Source: Staphylococcus nepalensis (GTDB lineage Bacteria; Bacillota; Bacilli; Staphylococcales; Staphylococcaceae). From it: a stretch of 64,000 bases of DNA. The position numbers and the translations under genes were made by a program. The notes below the pieces were generated by a model, which had not been told where the DNA came from, ran no database searches, and saw only the letters and a list, made by a program, of their open reading frames with translations. Numbering within the stretch: the first letter of the stretch is position 1; the number at the start of each line of letters is the position of its first letter. Of this stretch, positions 56,633-64,000 are shown in pieces. The stretch spans positions 124,001-188,000 of the forward strand of contig NZ_BMCF01000001.1 in assembly GCF_014635045.1 (NCBI RefSeq). The letters run 5' to 3'.

Positions 56633-56766
56633 ATGATATGTATCAAAATGTAAACAATCGATCTAATACGATATTCCTTTAGAAAATAGACCGCTAAACA
56701 CAACTTGAGCTGGTTAAAAATGAATATGGTTCAATTTAAACATTAAGTCATCTAACGATAATAACG

Positions 56767-56838
56767 CATAAGAGGGAGCAAGACAGAAATCACATTTTAC
56801 TAAAATGGTTTCGTTGTCTTGCTCCCTTATGCTTGTTT
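56767..56838 (+). terminator. Terminator of the dispersed hairpin family
   Basis: CATAAGAGGGAGCAAGAC pairs with GTCTTGCTCCCTTATG across the ACAGAAATCACATTTT core loop, and TTGTTTTTTAA follows. It lies in a 301-base gap that otherwise holds nothing I can identify. Confidence 0.75.
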
Positions 56839-56933
56839 TTTAATTGTAATTCTATGTTCATGATAACCATGCACTATTTAGCCGTCACAAATAAATTTTA
56901 ACTCTATACCTGTTAATATATCGGTTATACTTT

Positions 56934-57686
56934 TTATTGTTGGTAAGCTGGATCAACGACTCTAACTGTGCCTTGTTGATCGACTGTTACAATTGAATAC
57001 GTACCTGGTTGCGCTTGATTTTGGAAGCTAAAGATGTAACTATAATTCCCATCGCTTCCTTCAATTGCATAATCATTATAAGGATTCGACTGACCATTTA
57101 ATGCATTCACTTCAGCCGTGGCATTATCTAACGCATTTTGGAAATGAGGTAATGATTGTAAAGCCACTTGTGCGTCAGTATTACCTGAAGTAATATTTTG
57201 TGCTACTGGTACTGCATTTTGACCTTGGTATGGTGCTACGTATTGATTTTTTGTAGCGTCACTTGAGTTATCCGCATTTGAATTGCTATTACGATTTGGT
57301 TCTTGATTACTATTAGCATTACTTGATGTATTATCATTAGGACTAGCGTTGTCTTGAGCATTACTATCACTATTAGATTCGCTGCTGTTGTTAGCATTAT
57401 TATCCGAACTGTGATTAGCATTTTCATCGTTTTCTGAATTGTTATCATCGTTAGCATTAGAGTCAGTGCCATTCATGCTAGAGTTACTGTCCGAATTATC
57501 GTTAGCGCTATCATTGTTTTTTTCGTCATCATTTTTAGAATCTTTTTCATTATCCTTCGATTGATCATCTGAAGATTGATTGTCTTTCGAGTTATCATCC
57601 TTATTTCCATCATCATCATTACTACCATTAGAACAAGCTGCAAGCACCAACGAAAGTGTTAAAAAACCTGCTAATAATTTTTTCAT
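56934..57686 (-). CDS. Ser/Asn/Asp-rich lipoprotein
   Basis: A 250-residue lipoprotein. The signal peptide MKKLLAGFLTLSLVLAAC ends in the lipobox LAAC, so the mature protein is anchored at Cys18. Residues 19-155 are a low-complexity stretch of Asp, Asn, Ser, Glu and Lys, without a fixed repeat unit. The C-terminal domain (about 160-250) is folded-looking and rich in Gln, Asn and Tyr. I chose the ATG at 57686, seven bases after TAGGAGG; the frame is open ten codons further. From memory, similar staphylococcal proteins have been called TpgX-like. A Fur-like site lies 77 bases upstream. Confidence 0.78.
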   Translation of the reverse strand: MKKLLAGFLTLSLVLAACSNGSNDDDGNKDDNSKDNQSSDDQSKDNEKDSKNDDEKNNDSANDNSDSNSSMNGTDSNANDDNNSENDENANHSSDNNANNSSESNSDSNAQDNASPNDNTSSNANSNQEPNRNSNSNADNSSDATKNQYVAPYQGQNAVPVAQNITSGNTDAQVALQSLPHFQNALDNATAEVNALNGQSNPYNDYAIEGSDGNYSYIFSFQNQAQPGTYSIVTVDQQGTVRVVDPAYQQ

Positions 57687-57762
57687 ATACATACCTCCTA
57701 AATTTGTTTTGCTCATTTCCTAATTATCGTTACTATGTATGACAACTATCAATTAGGGCAAA

Positions 57763-57777
57763 TGAGAATCATTATAT
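57763..57777. promoter_or_regulatory. Possible Fur box upstream of the lipoprotein
   Basis: TGAGAATCATTATAT matches the 7-1-7 Fur motif TGATAATNATTATCA at 11 of 14 fixed positions. Weaker than the site at 62945. Confidence 0.35.
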
Positions 57778-57964
57778 TATTCACCATTATTATTAAGCTA
57801 AACAACTTTTTACAAAACTTTTTCGAATTTAAATATAATTTTCACAAAATCTAAAAACCTAAAACGTTTATTTAACGCACTATATAATGTTAAAAAATAA
57901 TAACGCTACATTCTACATTATGTGTGAGATAACTGAATGGTGAATGATTAATTGTAAATAGCGT

Positions 57965-58483
57965 CTATATACTTTTTTCCATTATCAAATCTGTATCTAC
58001 AACTGCTCCTGTATAAAATTTATGAGAGCCTGTTATTTTTAGTCCCTGCTTTTTATAAAAATTTAGCGCTTGTTCATTATATTCCCAAACACCTAACCAA
58101 ATTTTTGATTTTTGTAATTCTTGTGCTTTTTTAATTGCAAAATTAAAGACTTGTTTCCCTTTACCGCTACCTTGTGAACCCGGCAAAAAATATATACGTT
58201 GTATTTCTAAATAATCACTCCCCATTGTTTCAGTTTGTGCTTCATTAATATTTAATTTAAAATAACCTACAACTTGATTATTTACACGATAAAAATAAGT
58301 AAAAGCATAAGCATCTTCGAGTTCTTTTTTCAATTTTTCAACGCTATATGCCTCATCAAAATACTGTTTAAAATCTTCTTTTGAGTATTCACCATCTTTA
58401 AAGGTGTTTTTAAATGTTGATATACAAATATCTCTCAACAATGTTACTTCTGATTCTTTCACTAACTCAATTGTTTCCGTCAT
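57965..58483 (-). CDS. GNAT acetyltransferase (PaiA-like)
   Basis: A 172-residue N-acetyltransferase. The acetyl-CoA-binding motif A is LEIQRIYFLPGSQGSGKGKQVFNFA (about 92-116), with QGSGKG binding the pyrophosphate. WLGVWEYNEQALNFYKKQG is the usual motif B. The overall pattern is that of PaiA, which acetylates spermidine and spermine; the substrate here is inferred from similarity only. No operon partner. Divergent from the quinone-reductase-like gene. Confidence 0.82.
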   Translation of the reverse strand: MTETIELVKESEVTLLRDICISTFKNTFKDGEYSKEDFKQYFDEAYSVEKLKKELEDAYAFTYFYRVNNQVVGYFKLNINEAQTETMGSDYLEIQRIYFLPGSQGSGKGKQVFNFAIKKAQELQKSKIWLGVWEYNEQALNFYKKQGLKITGSHKFYTGAVVDTDLIMEKSI

Positions 58484-58702
58484 ATATATCCACCTTTTTA
58501 GTTATCTTGTCAATTAGTATACTAAAATATGTAATAGGTTACTATACAACTCAATAGATTTTATGTATCATCCCAAAAATATTAAAACGCTTACTTTAAA
58601 ACAGTCATTTTCCACTTATTGTGAAATTGACAATATCATGATAAAGTAGTCCTAGCTTTTTAATTGTTCATAAAAATATACATAAGGGAGTGCCATAAGG
58701 CA

Positions 58703-59692
58703 ATGACTAAAACATTTAAAGCTTTTGTGGTCAATGAACAAGACGGCAAAGTAACAAGCGAATTTAAAGATATCACAATAAATGATCTTCCAGAAGGCGA
58801 AGTGTTAATCAAAACCAAATACTCTGGGATTAATTATAAAGATGCCTTAGCTACTGTTGAAAATTCTAAGATCGTTCAATCTTATCCAATGGTGCCTGGG
58901 ATTGACTTAGCGGGCGTTGTAGCCCATTCAGATACTCATGCTTTTGAACCAGGAGATGAAGTCATCGTAACTGGCTATGATTTAGGGACAAATCATTTTG
59001 GAGGCTTTAGTGAATACGTTCGTGTTAAAGAAGAATGGATTGTACCTTTACCAAAGGATCTAACACTTGAAGAAGCAATGATCTATGGAACAGCTGGTTA
59101 TACAGCGGGGTTAGCAATTGAAAGATTAGAACATAATGGTCTATCAGTTGAAAAGGATAAAGTACTTGTCAGAGGCGCAACTGGAGGCGTAGGCACATTA
59201 GCTGTAATGATGTTAGACGCTATTGGTTATAAGGTCATCGCTAGTACAGGGAAATCTGAAGCAACTGACAAACTTAAAGCATTAGGCGCGAAAGATGTAG
59301 TGCCTAGGATAACTAAGCATGACGATAAACTACTAGGGAAGCGTACATGGCAAGCAGTCATCGATCCTGTAGGTGGCGAGAGCTTTTCACAAATTGTCAA
59401 ACAGCTTAATTACAATGGAAGTGTGGCACTTATTGGTATGACTGGAGGCGCTACATTTGATAGTTCAGTCTTTCCATTTATATTAAGAGGCGTAAACGTT
59501 ATCGGTATCGACTCAGTATATACTGAAATGAAACAACGTAAGCATATATGGCGCAGACTAGCCAAAGATTTAAAGCCTGATCAATTACATGATATAAAAC
59601 ATACCATTAAGTTTAAAGATATCAAAAATAGTATTAATGAAGTTCTTCAACATAAAAACTCTGGTAGAATTGTCATAGAGTTCGACTCATAA
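58703..59692 (+). CDS. YhdH/AcuI-type NADPH-dependent medium-chain reductase
   Basis: A 329-residue zinc-independent medium-chain dehydrogenase/reductase of the YhdH/YhfP (AcuI) group, which includes acrylyl-CoA reductase. Landmarks are YSGINYKDALAT (about 39-50), VPGIDLAGVV, YGTAGYTAGLAIERLE and the cofactor loop VRGATGGVGTLAVMML near residue 155. I chose the ATG at 58703 (MTKTFK); the ribosome site is AAGGGAG twelve bases away or AAGG two bases away, neither ideal. The open frame extends 13 codons upstream without similarity. Confidence 0.85.
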   Translation: MTKTFKAFVVNEQDGKVTSEFKDITINDLPEGEVLIKTKYSGINYKDALATVENSKIVQSYPMVPGIDLAGVVAHSDTHAFEPGDEVIVTGYDLGTNHFGGFSEYVRVKEEWIVPLPKDLTLEEAMIYGTAGYTAGLAIERLEHNGLSVEKDKVLVRGATGGVGTLAVMMLDAIGYKVIASTGKSEATDKLKALGAKDVVPRITKHDDKLLGKRTWQAVIDPVGGESFSQIVKQLNYNGSVALIGMTGGATFDSSVFPFILRGVNVIGIDSVYTEMKQRKHIWRRLAKDLKPDQLHDIKHTIKFKDIKNSINEVLQHKNSGRIVIEFDS

Positions 59693-59705
59693 CATAGTCA
59701 CTACC

Positions 59706-59752
59706 AAAACTCCGTACTGTAAAATTCAATTTGAAGTGCGGAGTTTTATTTT
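59706..59752 (+). terminator. Terminator after the reductase gene
   Basis: AAAACTCCGTACT pairs with AGTGCGGAGTTTT, apart from one mismatch, and ATTTT follows. Confidence 0.8.
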
Positions 59753-59864
59753 ATAACAATTTATATAACTTCGTATTTTTATCGGAACTTCAAAAATATT
59801 ACATTTCATATAAATAAGTATGAATAAATAAAATTATTATACTTTAACATTTACAACTAAAATA

Positions 59865-59878
59865 TGAAAGCGTATACT
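59865..59878 (+). promoter_or_regulatory. cre site upstream of glcP
   Basis: TGAAAGCGTATACT matches the cre consensus at all constrained positions and lies 32 bases before the ATG, where CcpA binding would hinder transcription. Confidence 0.7.
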
Positions 59879-59910
59879 TATGATTATCGAATATTATCAG
59901 GAGGGTTTGT

Positions 59911-61275
59911 ATGGGAATTAAAGTGAATAAGAAACTCATCTTTTTCCTTGGTGCCTTGGGAGGATTACTCTACGGTTATGATATGGGAGTAATTTCAGGT
60001 GCTCTATTATTTATAAAAGATGACATTCCATTAAATAGTTTTACTGAAGGACTAGTCGTTGCATCTATGTTAATCGGAGCTATATTTGGTTCTGGGGCAA
60101 GTGGTCCTATGTCTGACAGACTTGGTCGTAGACGCGTAGTATTTATTATAGCGATTATCTACATTGTAGGTGCGTTAATTTTAGCGTTAGCGCCATCCAT
60201 GCCAGTATTAGTTATTGGTAGACTTGTGATTGGATTAGCTGTAGGTGGTTCAACTGCAATTGTACCAGTTTATTTATCAGAAATGGCACCTACTGAACAG
60301 CGTGGTTCTTTAAGTTCATTAAACCAATTAATGATTACAATTGGTATTTTATCTTCATATTTAATCAACTATGCTTTTACACCAATCGAAGGATGGAGAT
60401 GGATGTTAGGTTTAGCAGTATTGCCTTCTCTAATTCTATTAATTGGTGTTGCCTTTATGCCAGAAAGTCCTAGATGGTTACTTGAACATAAAAGTGAAAA
60501 AGCTGCTCGTGACGTTATGAAATTGACGTTTAAGGAAAGTGAAATTGACAAAGAAATTGCTGATATGAAAGAAATTAATGCTATTTCTGAAAGCACATGG
60601 AAGGTTTTAAAATCACCATGGTTACGCCCAACGCTTATTATTGGTAGTGTGTTTGCATTATTACAACAAATTATAGGTATTAATGCTATTATCTATTACG
60701 CACCTACTATTTTTAGTAAAGCTGGTTTAGGTAATGCGACTTCTATTTTAGGTACCGTTGGTATTGGTACGGTAAACGTGCTGATTACAATTGTGGCAAT
60801 TATGATTATCGATAAGATTGACCGTAAACGCCTATTAGTTATTGGTAATATCGGTATGGTGGCTTCACTATTAATTATGGCGATATTAATTTGGACAATG
60901 GGCATCCAATCATCTGCTTGGATTATGGTTGCTTGTCTCACATTATTTATTATATTCTTTGGTTTTACTTGGGGACCAGTACTCTGGGTTATGCTTCCAG
61001 AATTATTCCCAATGCGTGCACGTGGCGCTGCAACAGGTATAGCTGCTTTAGTATTATCTATCGGTAGTTTACTAGTTGCACAATTTTTCCCTATTTTGAC
61101 TGAAGTATTAGCTGTTGAGCAAGTGTTCTTAATCTTTGCTGCTATTGGCATTTGTGCTTTAATCTTCGTTATTAAATACCTACCAGAAACGCGTGGTCGT
61201 AGTTTAGAAGAAATTGAAGCTGATTTACGTTCTAGAACAAACGCAACAGAGGCTGATATTAATGAATCAAAATAA
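59911..61275 (+). CDS. glcP: Sugar:proton symporter, GlcP-like
   Basis: A 454-residue MFS sugar porter with twelve membrane segments. It starts with LIFFLGALGGLLYGYDMGVISGALLF and has the family motifs SDRLGRRR, PVYLSEMAPTEQRGSL, PESPRWLL, the sugar-binding QQIIGINAIIYYAP, and PETRGRSLEEIE at the end. It is strikingly like the glucose:H+ symporter GlcP of S. epidermidis, as I recall that sequence. GGAGGG lies upstream. The cre site suggests glucose control. Confidence 0.87.
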   Translation: MGIKVNKKLIFFLGALGGLLYGYDMGVISGALLFIKDDIPLNSFTEGLVVASMLIGAIFGSGASGPMSDRLGRRRVVFIIAIIYIVGALILALAPSMPVLVIGRLVIGLAVGGSTAIVPVYLSEMAPTEQRGSLSSLNQLMITIGILSSYLINYAFTPIEGWRWMLGLAVLPSLILLIGVAFMPESPRWLLEHKSEKAARDVMKLTFKESEIDKEIADMKEINAISESTWKVLKSPWLRPTLIIGSVFALLQQIIGINAIIYYAPTIFSKAGLGNATSILGTVGIGTVNVLITIVAIMIIDKIDRKRLLVIGNIGMVASLLIMAILIWTMGIQSSAWIMVACLTLFIIFFGFTWGPVLWVMLPELFPMRARGAATGIAALVLSIGSLLVAQFFPILTEVLAVEQVFLIFAAIGICALIFVIKYLPETRGRSLEEIEADLRSRTNATEADINESK

Positions 61276-61318
61276 TTATTATATCTAAGTTAAGTTAAAC
61301 AATTAAACTTTAATATTA

Positions 61319-61378
61319 AAAAAGAGCGGAAAAGAAATCACATTTTCTAAATTGATTTCTTTAATCCGCTCTTTATTT
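61319..61378. terminator. Bidirectional terminator of the dispersed hairpin family
   Basis: AAAGAGCGGA pairs with TCCGCTCTTT. The inner AAGAAATCA / TGATTTCTT arms surround CATTTTCTAAAT. It serves glcP and the convergent acetyltransferase gene. Confidence 0.85.
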
Positions 61379-61408
61379 TTGTATGATATTCTAATTCAAA
61401 ATACAAAT

Positions 61409-61810
61409 TTAATATTTAATATACATACCACAAGAATGTGGTTCAGTAGTGATAAAGCCATATTGTTCATACAGCTTATCTGCAGGATAATCTGCAATCA
61501 AACTCACATACGTCCCTTCTTCAGCGACAGATTGAATATATTTCATAATATGTGCCATAACTTGTTTGCCGTACCCTTCACCTTGATATTTTGTATCTAC
61601 TGCAATATCAATAATCTGAAAAGCAGTGCCTCCATCACCGACCACTCTGCCCATCGCTATTAACGATGCGTCATCATAAACTGTCACATTGAAACAAGCA
61701 TTTGAAAGCCCCTTTTCAGCCGCTTTCTGAGATTTTTCACTTAGTCCCACTGTTTTTCTCATGTTTCTATAATCTTTTACTGTTGGTGCTTCATGCTTTA
61801 TCTCAATCAC
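61409..61810 (-). CDS. GNAT-family acetyltransferase
   Basis: A 133-residue acetyltransferase. The acetyl-CoA loop is QGEGYGKQVM near residue 76, preceded by the strand FQIIDIAVDTKY. LIADYPADKLYEQYGF is the C-terminal motif of this small group (like YjdJ/YhbS-type members in firmicutes). The substrate is unknown. It lies 56 bases downstream of the iruO-like gene with no terminator between, so the two may be cotranscribed under Fur. Confidence 0.82.
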   Translation of the reverse strand: MIEIKHEAPTVKDYRNMRKTVGLSEKSQKAAEKGLSNACFNVTVYDDASLIAMGRVVGDGGTAFQIIDIAVDTKYQGEGYGKQVMAHIMKYIQSVAEEGTYVSLIADYPADKLYEQYGFITTEPHSCGMYIKY

Positions 61811-61865
61811 GCTATTTCATCTCCTATCCAAAAGTCATCGTATATCTGATATACAAATTAACACA

Positions 61866-62939
<1,074 letters not shown>

Positions 62940-62944
62940 CTATT

Positions 62945-62963
62945 ATTGATAATGCTTATCAAT
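62945..62963. promoter_or_regulatory. Fur box upstream of the iruO-like gene
   Basis: ATTGATAATGCTTATCAAT has perfect 8-base arms. Its core TGATAATGCTTATCA matches the 7-1-7 Fur motif with one mismatch. Confidence 0.88.
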
Positions 62964-63131
62964 TAAAAAGTGCCAATTTTTAAACTTTAATAATAATCCA
63001 TGCTTTTTATCTAAAAAATAAAAATAGGATGCGCTTAAAATACTAATTACACTGTCACAGCAAGATAACTAAGAAAAAAGCAAACAAAAACTAAAATGGT
63101 TATATAAGCAGTCATTTATAACCAAATACAC

Positions 63132-63167
63132 AAAAACGCCTAGCATATGTATGCCTGGCGTTTTTGT
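63132..63167. terminator. Bidirectional terminator
   Basis: AAAAACGCC, GCATA / TATGC and GGCGTTTTT form a strong stem with a two-base internal mismatch. It ends the DUF2871 gene. The 320-base gap also holds a TGGTTATA / TATAACCA inverted repeat at 63097-63124. Confidence 0.8.
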
Positions 63168-63217
63168 CTTTATTAAAGATATAATCAATTAGTTTAGAGC
63201 CTAATTTTTATAAGCAC

Positions 63218-63631
63218 TTAATTTTTAGGATTTTTAATAATTGCATTTTTAAGTAAGAAAAATAGTAAAATAAAACCAGCTGTTAAAATTGTATGACCCA
63301 TACCCGCATATCCTGCAAATGAATCTGGCACTGTAAGCCCCATTACTTGGTATGTTCCTTTTGTAAACATCATACCTATAGTAGCTAAGACCCCTAGATT
63401 ATACACAATAAAGAACCAATTAAATAAATAGTAACTACTTAATTTAAATACTTTAGCTACTGGTAATAAGATAAGGTGCATAAACATGCCTAATATAAGT
63501 GTGTGTGTATGCACAACTACTAACTGTGTATCCCCTGTAAAATCATAGGCAAGTGTTAGCTCACGGTAATAAAAACCACTAAGCAATCCTAAAATTGTAT
63601 AAATTAAAAAAGCATACAGTATTCTGCGCAT
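63218..63631 (-). CDS. DUF2871 membrane protein
   Basis: A 137-residue protein with four hydrophobic segments. It contains VVVHTHTLILGMFMHLILLP (about 38-57), with three histidines, and AGMGHTILTAGF near residue 110. This is the DUF2871 pattern, a small membrane protein whose histidines recall haem- or metal-binding cytochrome-oxidase-like segments. Its function is unknown. It is followed upstream, across a terminator, by a ycnI-like gene, and both may relate to copper or haem enzymes; that is inference. Confidence 0.78.
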   Translation of the reverse strand: MRRILYAFLIYTILGLLSGFYYRELTLAYDFTGDTQLVVVHTHTLILGMFMHLILLPVAKVFKLSSYYLFNWFFIVYNLGVLATIGMMFTKGTYQVMGLTVPDSFAGYAGMGHTILTAGFILLFFLLKNAIIKNPKN

Positions 63632-63701
63632 TCAAAATCCTCCTCAAAATTATTATAAGACAAATCTTTACAAATTACAGTGACAATTCATCAAACATAA
63701 T

Positions 63702-63744
63702 AAAAAAAGAGCGTAGAGCAAAAGTCAATCCTTGCCCTACGCTC
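63702..63744 (-). terminator. Terminator of the ycnI-like gene
   Basis: On the minus strand GAGCGTAGGGCAA pairs with TTGCTCTACGCTC, apart from one mismatch, and is followed by TTTTTTTA. Confidence 0.8.
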
Positions 63745-63760
63745 ATTACCATTCTAATTA

Positions 63761-64000
63761 TTATGCTTTACGTGATTTTTTAAAAATGGCTATTAACGAT
63801 AAAATAATAGCTACGATAGATATAATCCACAAAGCCATCGAATCATTACTGGACTGACTACTTTCAGATTCAACATCAGCATTTTCAGATACTTTCGTTA
63901 CTGGAGAAGGCTTTTCAGCATCTTCGTCTCCGTCCCATTTAACTGTTTCTCCATCGTCATAAGTTTGATAAGCCTCCCACTTAAACTCGCCTTCTTTTTC
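63761..64000 (-). CDS. C-terminal part of a YcnI-like (DUF1775) membrane-anchored protein
   Basis: The last 79 residues of a gene running off the right edge; the stop is TAA at 63763-63761. The visible part holds GEFKWEAYQTYDDGETVKWDG, typical of the end of the YcnI copper-binding domain, then an acidic/Ser-rich linker (EDAEKPSPVTKV, ADVESESSQSSNDS) and a C-terminal membrane anchor (ALWIISIVAIILSLIAIF) with a basic end KKSRKA. YcnI proteins bind copper outside the cell. The start and signal peptide are beyond the window. Confidence 0.78.
   Translation of the reverse strand, partial: EKEGEFKWEAYQTYDDGETVKWDGDEDAEKPSPVTKVSENADVESESSQSSNDSMALWIISIVAIILSLIAIFKKSRKA

Noticed and set aside
57236..57472. 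Met/Ile/Thr-rich frame of 78 codons inside the lipoprotein gene
   Set aside because: It is the same strand in another frame of a low-complexity Asp/Asn/Ser region, has no ribosome site and simply mirrors GAT/AAT/AGT repeats.
57272..57620. Possible repeat array or CRISPR in the lipoprotein gene
   Set aside because: The near-repeats are codon-level low complexity (Asn, Ser, Asp) with no fixed repeat length or spacers.
58616..58640. Rex-like site before the YhdH-type gene (TTGTGAAATTGACAA)
   Set aside because: The second half does not match TTCACAA; arms pair over only five bases.

Overview
The window is AT-rich, with Shine-Dalgarno sites of the AAGGAG/GGGGG type and dense hairpin terminators. 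Its gene content and order are those of a Staphylococcus chromosome: glvC-rpiR, a hut cluster, spdC/lyrA-rpiA, fni, tcaRAB, hrtAB-hssRS, mqo, lctP, an iruO-like reductase and a ycnI-like gene. From memory this is the order of the matching Staphylococcus aureus region. Protein differences suggest a coagulase-negative species, but I cannot name it from sequence alone. There are no rRNA or tRNA genes, no CRISPR array and no prophage. The only mobile DNA is one internally deleted IS1182/IS1272-type element. Almost everything is core metabolism, transport and envelope biology.

Layout. 1-3.5 kb: tail of an unknown gene, an alpha-glucoside-type PTS EIICB with a divergent RpiR regulator, and an SRPBCC protein. 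3.7-9.4 kb: an NhaC-family transporter under a SAM-I riboswitch, a flavin reductase, a short-chain dehydrogenase, and an M20 amidohydrolase coupled to a SulP-type transporter. 9.5-15.8 kb: histidine utilisation (hutI, hutU, a YjiH-type membrane protein, a LysR regulator, hutG) without hutH. 16-25 kb: spdC/lyrA, rpiA, a MOSC protein, galM, a NatAB-like ABC exporter, araB and a DUF805 protein. 25-31 kb: alkyladenine DNA glycosylase, a second NhaC-family transporter, a PadR-DUF1700-DUF4097 operon and gltS. 31-36 kb: fni, corA, a thioesterase, small unknown genes and a hydrolase-like protein that lacks catalytic residues. 36-37.3 kb: the broken IS. 37.4-44.4 kb: an EmrAB-like efflux pair with a TetR regulator, then tcaRAB. 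44.6-49.8 kb: a YdcF-like protein and the haem detoxification module hrtAB/hssRS. 49.9-56.6 kb: mqo, a GT4 glycosyltransferase, lctP and a TagF-like polymerase. 56.9-64 kb: a Ser/Asn/Asp-rich lipoprotein, two acetyltransferases, a YhdH/AcuI-type reductase, a GlcP-like sugar symporter, an IruO-like reductase with a Fur box, a DUF2871 protein and the end of a ycnI-like gene.

How it works together. Much of the value lies in the control sites. I can read four regulator-gene links directly: SAM-I riboswitch to NhaC-type transporter, HssR direct repeat to hrtBA, Rex palindrome to lctP, and Fur palindrome to the iruO-like gene. CcpA cre matches lie before glvC/rpiR, hutG and glcP. New candidate operators are proposed for RpiR, the hut LysR, PadR, TetR, araB and the DNA glycosylase. 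A family of related hairpins sharing an AGAAATC / GATTTCT core recurs as terminators across the window. No wholly new multi-gene system is evident. The best leads are the riboswitch-controlled NhaC transporter (probably a methionine-related importer), the catalytically dead hydrolase, the PadR operon with its paired operator, and the amidohydrolase/SulP pair.
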